15,852 nucleotides of DNA from Spirochaetia bacterium (GTDB lineage Bacteria; Spirochaetota; Spirochaetia; Treponematales; Breznakiellaceae): contig BOBG01000046.1 in assembly GCA_026002265.1 (NCBI GenBank), positions 1 to 15,852 of the forward strand, written 5' to 3'. Shown piece by piece: positions 5,713 through 13,362 of this stretch. Positions within the stretch are counted from its first letter, which is position 1. The number at the start of each line of letters is the position of its first letter. A program made the position numbers and the translations under genes. The notes beneath the pieces are model-generated. The model was given only the letters and a program-made list of their open reading frames with translations, ran no database searches and was not told the origin of the DNA.

Positions 5713-8460
5713 TTATACATAGAAAATATGCATTTTATCCATAAACGAAACACAGGAGAACATATCATATATAGATTTTTTTAATTCTATATCAGTATCA
5801 ATATTCCTCTCATCATTCCAGCCTGCCAATTCAATAAGCAAAACATCTTCCTCATTTTGTCCGTCACTCGTTTTTTGTTTTTTATGCAGCACATTACATT
5901 CTTTGATTATTGCATTTAGGTTTTTTTGAACATCTTCTTCAGCAAGTTCAAATATGCTATCCAACGCCCGATAGGTTTTTCCTTGATCAGACAAATAATA
6001 TTTTTCGCCTTGTTTTATTAGCGCAAATTCATATTCAACATCTGTATTAAAATATTTTAAAATCATTGGGAATTTTTTGATTAGCTCTCTATTTATTAAT
6101 TCATCCGTTTCAATTTCTTGCTTCTGCTCAACTTGGTTAGTGTTTAAATATATAAATGAGTAGAAAATACGCATTTTATCCATAAACGAAACACAGGAAA
6201 ACATATCATATACAGATTTTTTTAATTCTATATCAGTATCAATATTCCTCTCATCATTCCAGCCTGCCAATTCAATAAGCAAAACATCTTCCTCATTTTG
6301 TCCGTCACTCGTTTTTTGTTTTTTATGCAGCACATTACATTCTTTGATTATTGCATTTAGGTTTTTTTGAACATCTTCTTCAGCAAGTTCAAATACATTA
6401 TCCAATGCCCGATAGGTTTTTCCTTGATCAGACAAATAATATTTTCCACCTTTTTTTATTAGCGCAAATTCATATTCAACATCTGTATTAAAATATTTTA
6501 AAATCATTGAGAACTTTTTGATTGGTTCTTCATTTATTAATTCACCTATTTTTTTATGTAGCTTCTCTGCTTCGGCTAATTGATTTGTGTCTTCATATAG
6601 TATTGCCAAATTGTTATAGATGATTACCAATCTACTTTCATATACCAGTGGTCGTTCCTTTGCAAGGCGCTCGTAAATCGCCAATGCTTTTTTATATAAC
6701 TTCTCTGCCTCGGCTAATCGGTTATTATCTTTATATAAGATTGCAAAATTGTCATAGATGGCTACTAAATCGCTTTCATAGGCTACTGGATTCTTCTTCG
6801 CAAGACGCTCCAAAATTATCAATGCCTTTTTATATAGCTCCTCTACATCAGCTAATCGGTTTGTCTTTTCATATAGAAATGCCAAATTGTTATAGCTGAT
6901 TGCCAAATCACTTTCATATGCCGCTGGATTCTCCCCTGCAAGACGTTCCCAAATCGCTAAATCTTTTTTATGTAGCTCCTCTGCCTCGGCAGCTAATCGG
7001 TTTGTCTTTGAATATAGCAGTGCCAAATTATCATAGCTGCCTGCCAAATCACTTTCATATACCGCTGGATTTCCCGCTGCAAGACGCTCCGTAATCGCCA
7101 AATCTTTTTTATACAGCTCCTCTGCCTCGGCTAATCGGTTAATGTCGCTATATAGAAATGCCAAATTATCATAGCTGGTTGCCAAACTATTTTCATATGC
7201 CGCTGGATTCTCTGCTGCAAGACGCTTCCAAATCGCCAAGGCTTTTTTATACAGCTCCTCTGCCTCGGTTAATCGGTTTGTCTGTATATATAGTTTTGCC
7301 AAGAGCTGGTATGTTCCTCCAAGTGCCGCATCCTCGTCTTTTTCACTTTTCAAATAGGACAAATATGTCTCAGCATATTCAATTGCTCGTATATACTGGT
7401 TTTGAACACCCAAATAATTCGCAAACTTGCACAGCGTCTTTCGTTCCAACCCACCGTCCTTCTCCAGTTTGATAGCTTCCTCATACGCCTCTTCAATCTC
7501 TGTAAATCGGTTCTTGTTCCCAACATCCATTTTCAGCACATCCACACGCTGGAGCCAGTCGTTCACTAACGCTTTTATTTCTTTCTTTCGGCTTTCCAGA
7601 AGCTCTAAAGCGTTTGCACCGTCTCTTTTCAAATCCTCTACCGCCAGAATCTGCTTCGCTCCTTCAATATCACCCTCTTCTAGGCAGTCCCGCGCAGATT
7701 TATACCGCTCCGAAATATAGCCGCTCCCCACTTTTTCGAGGAAGGATGTTTCCATGTCGATAATGTCTTTTTGTAGGCTGTGGATAGCTTCGCTTGCTTT
7801 ATTTTTCTGCCCGCTGATATGTAAAAGAGCACCGAGCGCTTCCTCATCATCCGGGTTTTGCCGTATCTTTTTACGGATTGCCCAGTATTCCTTTTCAATG
7901 GTCGCATATCCGTCTTTCAACGCCGCAAGCTGCTTGTTGTTGAATATAATCGGGATATTTTCCAGTGTCATCAGCTCTTTGCCGCCCACGAATACCGCCG
8001 AGTCTTTGATCTCCATAGCATCGTATAGCCCCAGCGACTTCATTTGTAGCACAATATTTAGCTTGATGGTGTCCACATTAGAATATTTGTTGTAATAGTG
8101 GCCCAATTCCTTGGACAGCCGACTCATAAAATCTAAAACTGACTGCTGCGGCTCGCCGGCATCTATTTTTTTGAAATAGGTCGAGATACGCGGCTTCTTT
8201 GCGTTCTTGAAACTCTCGTAGGCAGCATCAAATTCCGCGATTGCCTGTGGGCGCGTATCGCTATGAAAAATTATGTAAAACAGCTCGCTTTCGACAGCTT
8301 CCTCCGTGAGGGCATCCTGCTCGCCGTCCATTACCAGTTGAAAATATACGCCATACGGGACATAACGGTCATTCAAATCACCGATAAACGCACCCAGTTC
8401 CAGCCTGTCCCGCTCCAGTCCCGTAAGTGACGATGCCACAAACAGCTTGATCTTCTTCAT
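5713..8460 (-). CDS. TIR-like domain - TPR - duplicated C-terminal domain protein
   Basis: A 915-aa protein, counted from the ATG at 8460; AAGGA lies 8 nt upstream, whereas the in-frame ATG at 8469 has no room for a site. Residues 1-170 are a TIR-like/DUF4062-like domain: MKKIKLFVASSLTGLERDRL, then LFYIIFHSD and AIAEFDAAYESF (E76, the position of the TIR-fold glutamate), then a hairpin homologous to the tail of the 172-aa proteins. Residues about 170-380 are largely helical and charged. Residues about 383-640 hold five to six TPRs with an unusual period of 46-48 aa (NRLAEAEELYKK and RLA..NPA.YESDLA repeated). Two nearly identical domains of about 120 aa follow (646-765 and 793-914; each with ILKYFNTDVEYEFALIK and YYLSDQGKTYRALD), which resemble DUF1828-type domains only weakly. 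It follows the 172-aa gene by about 33 bp. Probably a signalling or defence effector with TPR-mediated partner binding; the function is not established. Confidence 0.85.
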   Translation of the reverse strand: MKKIKLFVASSLTGLERDRLELGAFIGDLNDRYVPYGVYFQLVMDGEQDALTEEAVESELFYIIFHSDTRPQAIAEFDAAYESFKNAKKPRISTYFKKIDAGEPQQSVLDFMSRLSKELGHYYNKYSNVDTIKLNIVLQMKSLGLYDAMEIKDSAVFVGGKELMTLENIPIIFNNKQLAALKDGYATIEKEYWAIRKKIRQNPDDEEALGALLHISGQKNKASEAIHSLQKDIIDMETSFLEKVGSGYISERYKSARDCLEEGDIEGAKQILAVEDLKRDGANALELLESRKKEIKALVNDWLQRVDVLKMDVGNKNRFTEIEEAYEEAIKLEKDGGLERKTLCKFANYLGVQNQYIRAIEYAETYLSYLKSEKDEDAALGGTYQLLAKLYIQTNRLTEAEELYKKALAIWKRLAAENPAAYENSLATSYDNLAFLYSDINRLAEAEELYKKDLAITERLAAGNPAVYESDLAGSYDNLALLYSKTNRLAAEAEELHKKDLAIWERLAGENPAAYESDLAISYNNLAFLYEKTNRLADVEELYKKALIILERLAKKNPVAYESDLVAIYDNFAILYKDNNRLAEAEKLYKKALAIYERLAKERPLVYESRLVIIYNNLAILYEDTNQLAEAEKLHKKIGELINEEPIKKFSMILKYFNTDVEYEFALIKKGGKYYLSDQGKTYRALDNVFELAEEDVQKNLNAIIKECNVLHKKQKTSDGQNEEDVLLIELAGWNDERNIDTDIELKKSVYDMFSCVSFMDKMRIFYSFIYLNTNQVEQKQEIETDELINRELIKKFPMILKYFNTDVEYEFALIKQGEKYYLSDQGKTYRALDSIFELAEEDVQKNLNAIIKECNVLHKKQKTSDGQNEEDVLLIELAGWNDERNIDTDIELKKSIYDMFSCVSFMDKMHIFYV
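5720..6103 (-). repeat. Direct repeat encoding second C-terminal domain copy
   Basis: This 384-bp stretch matches 6161-6544 at a constant offset of 441 bp with only scattered changes. It encodes the last roughly 120 residues of the TIR-like-TPR protein. The reading frame is kept, so the duplication was tandem and in frame; the spacer between copies encodes an acidic linker (VEQKQEIETDELINRE). Confidence 0.9.
6161..6544 (-). repeat. Direct repeat encoding first C-terminal domain copy
   Basis: Partner of the repeat at 5720-6103, 441 bp apart. It encodes residues about 646-767 of the TIR-like-TPR protein. The few substitutions between the copies suggest a recent duplication or ongoing gene conversion. 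Confidence 0.9.
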
Positions 8461-9061
8461 TACGCGCATCCTTCATACGTTACTGTAGTAAAATTATAGT
8501 TTCGCTGCAACTTTGCCATTCACTATTGCAAACCCGCCATCAACTATAAGCGAGGCATTTTTCAACTCCTTGCTAATAGCCGATACCAGCAGCATTTTCA
8601 GTTCCCGTGTCTCCGCAAAATCAGTTCGCGTGACATTTTCCGGAAGCGTTTTCGTAAACTCCTCTACGCTCGCATCTACCGTGTCGCACTGTTTGAGCAC
8701 GATATGAATTTTTAGATTCCCTCGTTCGTTCAGGGTTTTTTGTGCATAATCATATTCCTCAATCGTAAACTGCCCAATATTTTGCCCCACCAACAGGAAA
8801 CACAGGTTACTGTCATTGAGTTCCCGGTTGTATTCCGGTTGCTTCCCTTCGTCCGCAATGGCATTATCGGCGCATTCGCAGATGAACAGATAAAGGTATG
8901 CGTCGCAGTCAATAAGCCTGTCGTCCAGACGGCGTACAAAATCCTTTAGCTCAAGCCGCGTGTCCGCAAACTCCTTGATAGATGACGCCAGAAATATCTT
9001 GATTTTTTCCATAATCAATTCTCCTCTCTTTGCTTTATCATTGCTTCCCTAGTTTTTTCTG
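8385..9061. repeat. Long direct repeat, right copy
   Basis: Right copy of the 677-bp repeat that starts at base 1. It covers the start of the intact TIR-like-TPR gene, the whole second 172-aa gene and the last codons of the broken NTPase-TPR gene. Scattered substitutions only. Confidence 0.95.
8494..9012 (-). CDS. Small stand-alone TIR-like/DUF4062-like protein (copy 2)
   Basis: A 172-aa protein differing from copy 1 (110-628) at about eight residues (for example VRR versus VRC, LDDRLID versus LNDRLVD, VEEFTKT versus VMEFTKK). The glutamate-bearing FTIEEYDYA and the VDGGFAIVNGKVAAKL tail are unchanged, and there is no frame damage even though the NTPase gene next to it is broken, so the protein is probably still under selection or only recently orphaned. 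The ATG at 9012 is preferred over TTG 9018, because AGGAGAA (9019-9025 on the coding strand) is 6 nt upstream of 9012. The TIR-like-TPR gene starts about 33 bp downstream. Confidence 0.85.
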   Translation of the reverse strand: MEKIKIFLASSIKEFADTRLELKDFVRRLDDRLIDCDAYLYLFICECADNAIADEGKQPEYNRELNDSNLCFLLVGQNIGQFTIEEYDYAQKTLNERGNLKIHIVLKQCDTVDASVEEFTKTLPENVTRTDFAETRELKMLLVSAISKELKNASLIVDGGFAIVNGKVAAKL

Positions 9062-10040
9062 TATAGCATTTGCTTCTTCGGTATTACCCATCAGTTCATG
9101 CAGTTCGGCTATTCTTTGCAGTGTCTTCACTGTAGCAGGATGCTCAGAGCCAAGAACTTTTTCCCGAATAGCAAGGGCTTTTTGGGAAAATTCCAGCGCC
9201 TTTTCATTGTCTCCCATGCTGGCGTATACCACACCTATGTTGCTATACGACCCTGCGGTAGCAGAGTGCTCAAGTTTTTCCCAAATGGCAAGAGCCTTAT
9301 GATACATTTCAAGTGCTGCCGGATAATTACCCATTTTACAGTATACCACGCCTGTGTTGCGATATACTGTTGGTGGCCCAATCTGGCCGGCTGGTACAGT
9401 CACAACACCGATTAGAGTTGCAATACCAAAAGGGTTTTCAAAAATGGCAATTGCTTTCTGTAGCATTTCAAGTGCCGCTGGATAATTGCCCATGCTATCG
9501 TATGACTCGCCTATGTATCTATACGATTCTGCAGCATAAGGAGAATAGCAAGACCAACTTTTTCAAAACCGGCAAATGTTTTTTGATTCATACCAAATGC
9601 TTTTTCGTGCATAGCAAGTGCTTTTTGGTGTATGTCGATTGAAAGAGCGTAATCGGTTAATAAATTAGAAGCAAAACTACCAATACCATGATAGTATCCC
9701 CAAATAGTTTCTTGACTTTTGTCGTTCACATCAAGCTCCAGAAATTTTTCTAAAGAATACTTTTCTTTATTTTCTTTTTGTAAAGTACGCCAATATTTTC
9801 CAAGCTCATATTCATTCTTTTTATAGATATAATCAAACACTTCAAAATCAAGCAGGAAGTCATAGAGCTTATCCCATTCTTTTAGCTCAAGATACTGGTG
9901 AGGTAACTCATTACAAATGCGTTCAAATGAAATATCCTTGTTTATTTTTTTCGTTTCCATGTAGGTAACGATACGACGGCGATATTCCTCCCCACCGCTG
10001 CTCACGTAGCGTATGTTTGAGCGCAGAAAGCTTTTTCTTA
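9038..10040 (-). pseudogene. Broken DUF4062-NTPase-TPR gene
   Basis: Homologue of the intact NTPase-TPR gene (654-5222) reduced to a fragment. The right end (10000-10040) encodes KKKLSALKHTLREQ, equivalent to residues about 190-203 of the intact protein. It then jumps to GEEYRRRIVTYMET, equivalent to about residue 601, so the entire NTPase domain is deleted; the junction also shifts the frame. A second frameshift lies near 9540-9555: EKVGLAILL in one frame, SYRYIGESYDSMGNYPAALE in the other. Only a few TPR units survive, including an aberrant one with the insertion IGVVTVPAGQIGPP. The final residues (AELHELMGNTEEANAIQKKL) match the end of the intact protein. The stop lies about 25 bp before the 172-aa gene, as in the intact module. 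An IS5-type element adjoins the broken end. Confidence 0.9.
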
Positions 10041-10057
10041 GGGGGTGTCGTCAAAAG
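10041..10057 (+). repeat. IS5-type left terminal inverted repeat
   Basis: GGGGGTGTCGTCAAAAG, matching the reverse complement of 10821-10837 at 15 of 17 positions. TA precedes it at 10039-10040. Confidence 0.85.
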
Positions 10058-10082
10058 ACGAAAGAAAAGGTACCATGAAAAA

Positions 10083-10815
10083 ATGCACAGACATGACATT
10101 AGCGATATTGTCTGGGAAAAGATAGAACCACTCCTGCCCGGTAGACCCGGGTCAATGGGGCAGAGTCGCACAGGATAATCGCCGTTTCATCAATGCCGTC
10201 TGCTGGATCTTTCGTACCGGCGCACCGTAGCGGGATTTACCGCCGGAGTATGGGGATTGGAAGAATACCAACCGGCGCTTCTGCCGCCGGCGAGATAAAG
10301 GTGTCCGGCAAAAAGTGGCTGAGCAGGTGATGGGCGAGCCGGATCTGGCCTGGGTGATGATAGATGCAACACACAGCAAAGTACACCCGGATGCCTGCGG
10401 CGCACGCGGCGGAAATGACCGGGTGGGGCGTACCAAAGGAGGCTGAACACCAAAACACACCTCGCCATCGACAAACGCGGATGTCCGGTGCGAATGATCG
10501 TACCTGCTGGTCCGGAGGCAGATTGTTGCTCTGCAGTGGACTTGAGCTGGAATGGAACTAGCTGTATTGCTTGCAGACCGGGGATATGATACGGATATGA
10601 TTGTGGAGCAAGCGGTTGCGTCCGGTATCAAGGTAGTGATACCGCCGAAACGGAATCGGAAGGTGCAACGGGAGTATGATAGGGAATTATATAAAGAGCG
10701 GGAGTAAGATAGAGAATGTGATGTTAGCGTTAAAACGCTGGTGTGGTAGTGCGACTCGGTTACGAAAAGCGCTGCTTTATCCGCTCTGTATCTCCGTTGC
10801 ATCGTTCTTTTTGCT
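10083..10815 (+). pseudogene. IS5-family transposase remnant
   Basis: Reading the plus strand across frames recovers MHRHDISDIVWEKIEPLLPG, then RRFINAVCWIFRTGAP-stop-RDLPPEYGDW, then AWVMIDATHSKVHPDACG, then LLADRGYDTDMIVEQA and IPPKRNRK. These are the N-terminal helix-turn-helix-like part, the first catalytic Asp region (MIDATH), the second (ADRGYD) and the area before the catalytic Glu (REYDRELYKERE) of IS5-group DDE transposases. TAG replaces the expected Trp in GAPWRDLP; further stops follow after GRTKGG and in the middle third, and the C-terminal LKRW-type segment is frameshifted. Not functional. Confidence 0.85.
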
Positions 10816-10820
10816 GGACT

Positions 10821-10837
10821 CTTTTGACGACACTACC
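10821..10837 (-). repeat. IS5-type right terminal inverted repeat
   Basis: CTTTTGACGACACTACC, reverse complement GGTAGTGTCGTCAAAAG, pairs with the left end. TA follows at 10838-10839. Confidence 0.85.
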
Positions 10838-10844
10838 TAGCATA

Positions 10845-10907
10845 ATGGCAGACGTGTTATCCTATGCCACTGATAATCCTGAATTCTTAGCTCGTGTGGG
10901 TCAATAA
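10845..10907 (+). other. Tiny ORF, possible gene-end remnant
   Basis: A 20-codon reading frame, MADVLSYATDNPEFLARVGQ, directly right of the IS end. Its composition looks like real protein, perhaps the C-terminus of a gene cut by the insertion, but it has no ribosome binding site and I do not recognise a family. It could equally be chance. Confidence 0.25.
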
Positions 10908-10968
10908 TGAGCTAATGGAATTAAGAACAGATAGGTGCTATTGGATGGTAAATATGATAGACTGAATG

Positions 10969-10975
10969 AGGAGGT
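10969..10975 (+). promoter_or_regulatory. Ribosome binding site of VapB-like gene
   Basis: AGGAGGT, 7 nt before the ATG at 10983. It decides the start: the frame is open upstream from 10935, but that earlier start would place this site inside the gene. Confidence 0.8.
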
Positions 10976-10982
10976 ACGAAAA

Positions 10983-11234
10983 ATGTTTGCAGTAAAAGGT
11001 GTATATACAAAAGGAAATGTTAAACCCATAGAAACAATACCGTTTTCTATTGATTATGATGTTGTTATTACTTTTCTTGAGCCTTCTCCAAAACAGACCA
11101 AGGAAGCATCTGTTGATTTGGAAAAACAAAAACGTATACAGGAAAAGCGGGCTAGTCTGGAAAGTCTCGTCGGTATCTGTGTGGACATACCTTTATCACT
11201 TGATGAAATACGAGCGGAAAGGCTGGAACGGTAA
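10983..11234 (+). CDS. VapB-like antitoxin
   Basis: An 83-aa protein, MFAVKGVYTKGNVKPIETIP at the start, a YDVVITFLEP strand, a charged helix (about 45-62), then SLESLVGICVDIPLSLDEIR and ERLER. The pattern VKGxYxxGxVK..., VxITFL..., SLxGI...SLxExRxERL is typical of the small antitoxins encoded immediately before PIN-domain VapC toxins: an N-terminal dimerisation/DNA-binding region and a C-terminal toxin-binding tail. A consensus AGGAGGT precedes the ATG at 10983. Its stop codon overlaps the start of the toxin remnant (TAATG at 11232-11236), the usual translational coupling. With the toxin truncated, it would be an orphan antitoxin. Autoregulation is likely from the family but no operator was identified. 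Confidence 0.75.
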   Translation: MFAVKGVYTKGNVKPIETIPFSIDYDVVITFLEPSPKQTKEASVDLEKQKRIQEKRASLESLVGICVDIPLSLDEIRAERLER

Positions 11235-11341
11235 TGATTGTATTAGCCGATACCAACATCATTTTAGATGTTAAAGAATTGGCGGAAAGGTATTTTTGTA
11301 AAAAGGCCGGTACGAGATATAATGACAGAAAAGAATATTAG
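11234..11341 (+). pseudogene. VapC PIN-domain toxin, truncated
   Basis: Begins MIVLADTNIILD, the N-terminal strand and first catalytic Asp (D6, in ADTN) of VapC-type PIN RNases, then departs from the family (VKELAERYFCKKAGTRYNDR) and stops after 35 codons. PIN toxins are normally about 130-140 aa, so the other acidic active-site residues are missing. The ATG overlaps the antitoxin stop. The break probably arose by deletion just after codon 12. Confidence 0.75.
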
Positions 11342-11456
11342 TGCCAAAGAAGCATCTCATATATTTTTTGAAATGAAAGCGAAAGAAAGAGTAGCGAGAG
11401 CAGCAGAGCGAGCAAAAGTGAAAGAGGGGGGAAATAAAAGTGACGGAATGGAATGA
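11322..11456 (+). CDS. Small lysine/glutamate-rich protein, unknown
   Basis: A 44-codon frame: MTEKNISAKEASHIFFEMKA then KERVARAAERAKVKEGGNK and SDGME. The middle looks like a single amphipathic helix rich in K, E, R and A. It overlaps the end of the VapC remnant in another frame and the following GTG ORF by 17 nt. The ribosome binding site is weak. The frame is also open from 11268, so this may be the tail of a gene whose 5' part was lost in the same deletion that removed vapC. The family is not recognised. Confidence 0.4.
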   Translation: MTEKNISAKEASHIFFEMKAKERVARAAERAKVKEGGNKSDGME

Positions 11457-11508
11457 AAAACGGTTAGCTGCTGTGGTAAATATGCGTAATTGTCAAAGAA
11501 CGTTGTAG
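11440..11508 (+). other. Short GTG-initiated ORF, likely gene fragment
   Basis: A 22-codon frame (VTEWNEKRLAAVVNMRNCQR...) with a GAGGGGGGA site 8 nt upstream and a 17-nt overlap with the preceding small ORF, an arrangement typical of a coupled second gene. It ends abruptly, so it may be the start of a gene that has been lost. Not assignable. Confidence 0.3.
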
Positions 11509-11756
11509 ATAGCAGATTGAACGTTGACGATCTTCTCAGAAAGTGTCAATACTGGCTCCGGCGAGCTTGTAAAAAATTTTGTGTAACTGACCGGCGGTAT
11601 AATTTATAATTCGTTATATTACAATAAATTATATGGCATCATAAAATCCATTTACATAAAAAATATGACAAGATCGAGTTATTCTAATCTTATATAAAGA
11701 AGGGCTTTTTAGTCATCCCTAATTGACCAGTAACTAGTTTCACGGTACAATAAGAT
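11509..11756. other. AT-rich intergenic region upstream of the AAA-ATPase_like gene
   Basis: No gene seen. The stretch is AT-rich from about 11570 on and contains a TATAAT at 11598-11603, but no -35 box lies at proper spacing (the nearest TTGTAA and TTGTGT are 25 and 13 nt away), so I do not call a promoter. It presumably holds the promoter of the next gene. Confidence 0.5.
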
Positions 11757-13334
11757 ATGACCACTAGAAAAATGCCTATCGGTGTACAAGATTTTGAAAA
11801 ACTCCGTACCAAAGATTGTGTCTATATTGATAAAACGGCTTATATTTACCAAATGACACAAGAAGTAAGTCCCTATTTTCTCGGTCGTCCGAGACGCTTT
11901 GGTAAAAGCCTTTTATTATCAACAATTAAAGCCTATTTTCTTGGGAAAGAAGAACTTTTTGAAGGACTTGCTATTGCTAACCTTGAAGCAGACTGGCTGG
12001 AATATCCAGTATTTCATATTGATTTGAATATAGCGAAATATGACAGTTTAGAAGCATTACAATCAGGTCTTGATGCTAATTTGCGATATTTAGAAGATCA
12101 ATGGGGACAAAATACTAAAGATAATACCATATCTACTCGGTTTTACGGCCTCATTCGTAGAACCTATGAAAAGACTGGTAAAAAAGTCGTGGTACTCATT
12201 GACGAATATGACAGACCACTTGTGCAAGCATTAGATAATGAAGCCCTGCTCAAAACATTCCGGAGTGAACTTAAAGCCTTTTATGGAGTCCTGAAAACTG
12301 CCGACCCTTATCTCCGCTTCGTTCTCCTCACCGGTGTTACCAAATTTTCTAAAGTCAGTGTCTTTAGCGACTTGAACCAACTCCGGGATATTAGTATGAG
12401 TAAAGCATATTCAGAGATATGTGGTATTTCAGAAGCAGAATTGATTGCCAATTTCGATCCCGAATTACATATTTTGGCAGTACAAAATCAGATGACTTAT
12501 GAAGAAGCCCTCTTGGAAATGAGAAAACGTTTTAATGGCTATCATTTTTGCGAGAATGGCACCGGGATATATAATCCGTTTAGTGTGTTAAATACCTTTG
12601 CAGACAATCAATTTAAATATTATTGGTTCCAAACCGGAACACCTACCTTTCTCGTTAATCTGCTCAAAAATGCTGATTTTGATATTCGGGCATTTGATAC
12701 CGGTATTACCATTAATTCCCGGTCCATTGATGATTACCGTACCGGGAATTCCGACCCTACACCGCTTTTATATCAAAGTGGATATTTGACCATAAAAAAT
12801 TACGACCGGGAACTGGATGAATATACGCTTGGTTTTCCAAATGAAGAAGTGGAATATGGCTTTTTAGAGGAATTATTGCCACTCTATACCCATAAACAGG
12901 AAACTGATCCGCAAGGCTTCTCTATACAGAAATTCTATAAAGACCTTCGTGATCGAGATGTTGATGGGTTTATGGCACGTTTACGGGCTTTCTTTGCGGA
13001 TATTCCCTATGAATTAAATGATAAGACAGAACGCCACTATCAAGCATTATTTTATATAACGTTTCGGCTTATGGGTCAATTTGCACAAGTAGAAGTGCGG
13101 TCTGCAAAAGGCCGGGCAGATATAATAGTAACAACGAAGGATACGATATATGTATTTGAGTTTAAGCTGGCAGGAAATGGAACGGTGGAAGAGGCATTGA
13201 AGCAAATAGATGAGAAAGGCTACCTTATTCCCTACAGTGCCGGTAAATTGAAACTGGTAAAGGTAGGTGCAGAATTTGATCCGGCAGAACGCACCATAAG
13301 CCGGTGGAAATTTGAAAAAACAGACAATCCTTGA
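11757..13334 (+). CDS. AAA-ATPase_like / PD-(D/E)XK nuclease-like protein
   Basis: A 525-aa protein of the widespread AAA-ATPase_like plus DUF1703 family. The start (MPIGVQDFEKLRTKDCVYIDKT, residues 6-27) is the family signature. The P-loop is RPRRFGKS (44-51), followed by Walker B VVVLIDEYD (144-152) and sensor LTGVTKFS (191-198). The C-terminal part carries PD-(D/E)XK-like elements: RADIIV (D455), VFEFKL (E468-x-K470) and Q483 on the following helix (EEALKQIDEKGY). The length is normal for the family (about 500-560). Members are often multicopy in Treponema and Bacteroidetes, and some resemble mobile or self-spreading genes; their role is not settled, and a nucleic-acid-directed ATPase/nuclease role is inferred. 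The ATG at 11757 lacks a clear Shine-Dalgarno sequence. It reads intact. Confidence 0.9.
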   Translation: MTTRKMPIGVQDFEKLRTKDCVYIDKTAYIYQMTQEVSPYFLGRPRRFGKSLLLSTIKAYFLGKEELFEGLAIANLEADWLEYPVFHIDLNIAKYDSLEALQSGLDANLRYLEDQWGQNTKDNTISTRFYGLIRRTYEKTGKKVVVLIDEYDRPLVQALDNEALLKTFRSELKAFYGVLKTADPYLRFVLLTGVTKFSKVSVFSDLNQLRDISMSKAYSEICGISEAELIANFDPELHILAVQNQMTYEEALLEMRKRFNGYHFCENGTGIYNPFSVLNTFADNQFKYYWFQTGTPTFLVNLLKNADFDIRAFDTGITINSRSIDDYRTGNSDPTPLLYQSGYLTIKNYDRELDEYTLGFPNEEVEYGFLEELLPLYTHKQETDPQGFSIQKFYKDLRDRDVDGFMARLRAFFADIPYELNDKTERHYQALFYITFRLMGQFAQVEVRSAKGRADIIVTTKDTIYVFEFKLAGNGTVEEALKQIDEKGYLIPYSAGKLKLVKVGAEFDPAERTISRWKFEKTDNP

Positions 13335-13341
13335 TAGAATA

Positions 13342-13360
13342 CTCGAAATGGTATAACCAT
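13342..13360 (+). repeat. 19-bp repeat R1, upstream copy
   Basis: CTCGAAATGGTATAACCAT, repeated exactly at 14943-14961. It lies just after the stop of the AAA-ATPase_like gene. Confidence 0.9.
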
Positions 13361-13362
13361 GA

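Larger units (their letters stand above)
10041..10837 (+). mobile_element. Degenerate IS5-family insertion sequence
   Basis: A 797-bp element bounded by 17-bp terminal inverted repeats with two mismatches (10041-10057 and 10821-10837; shared core GTGTCGTCAAAAG). It is flanked by TA on both sides, consistent with the TA target duplication of the IS427-type subgroup of IS5. The interior encodes a transposase broken by stops and frameshifts. Its GC content looks higher than that of the flanking genes. It lies where the reading frame of the broken NTPase-TPR gene ends. Confidence 0.85.

Noticed and set aside
10152..10802. Minus-strand frame of about 216 codons over the IS element
   Set aside because: It is antisense to the decayed transposase, low-complexity and rich in Ser/Arg, with no recognisable domain.
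11598..11603. TATAAT as a promoter of the AAA-ATPase_like gene
   Set aside because: No -35 box at 16-18 nt, and the region is AT-rich, so the match is likely chance.
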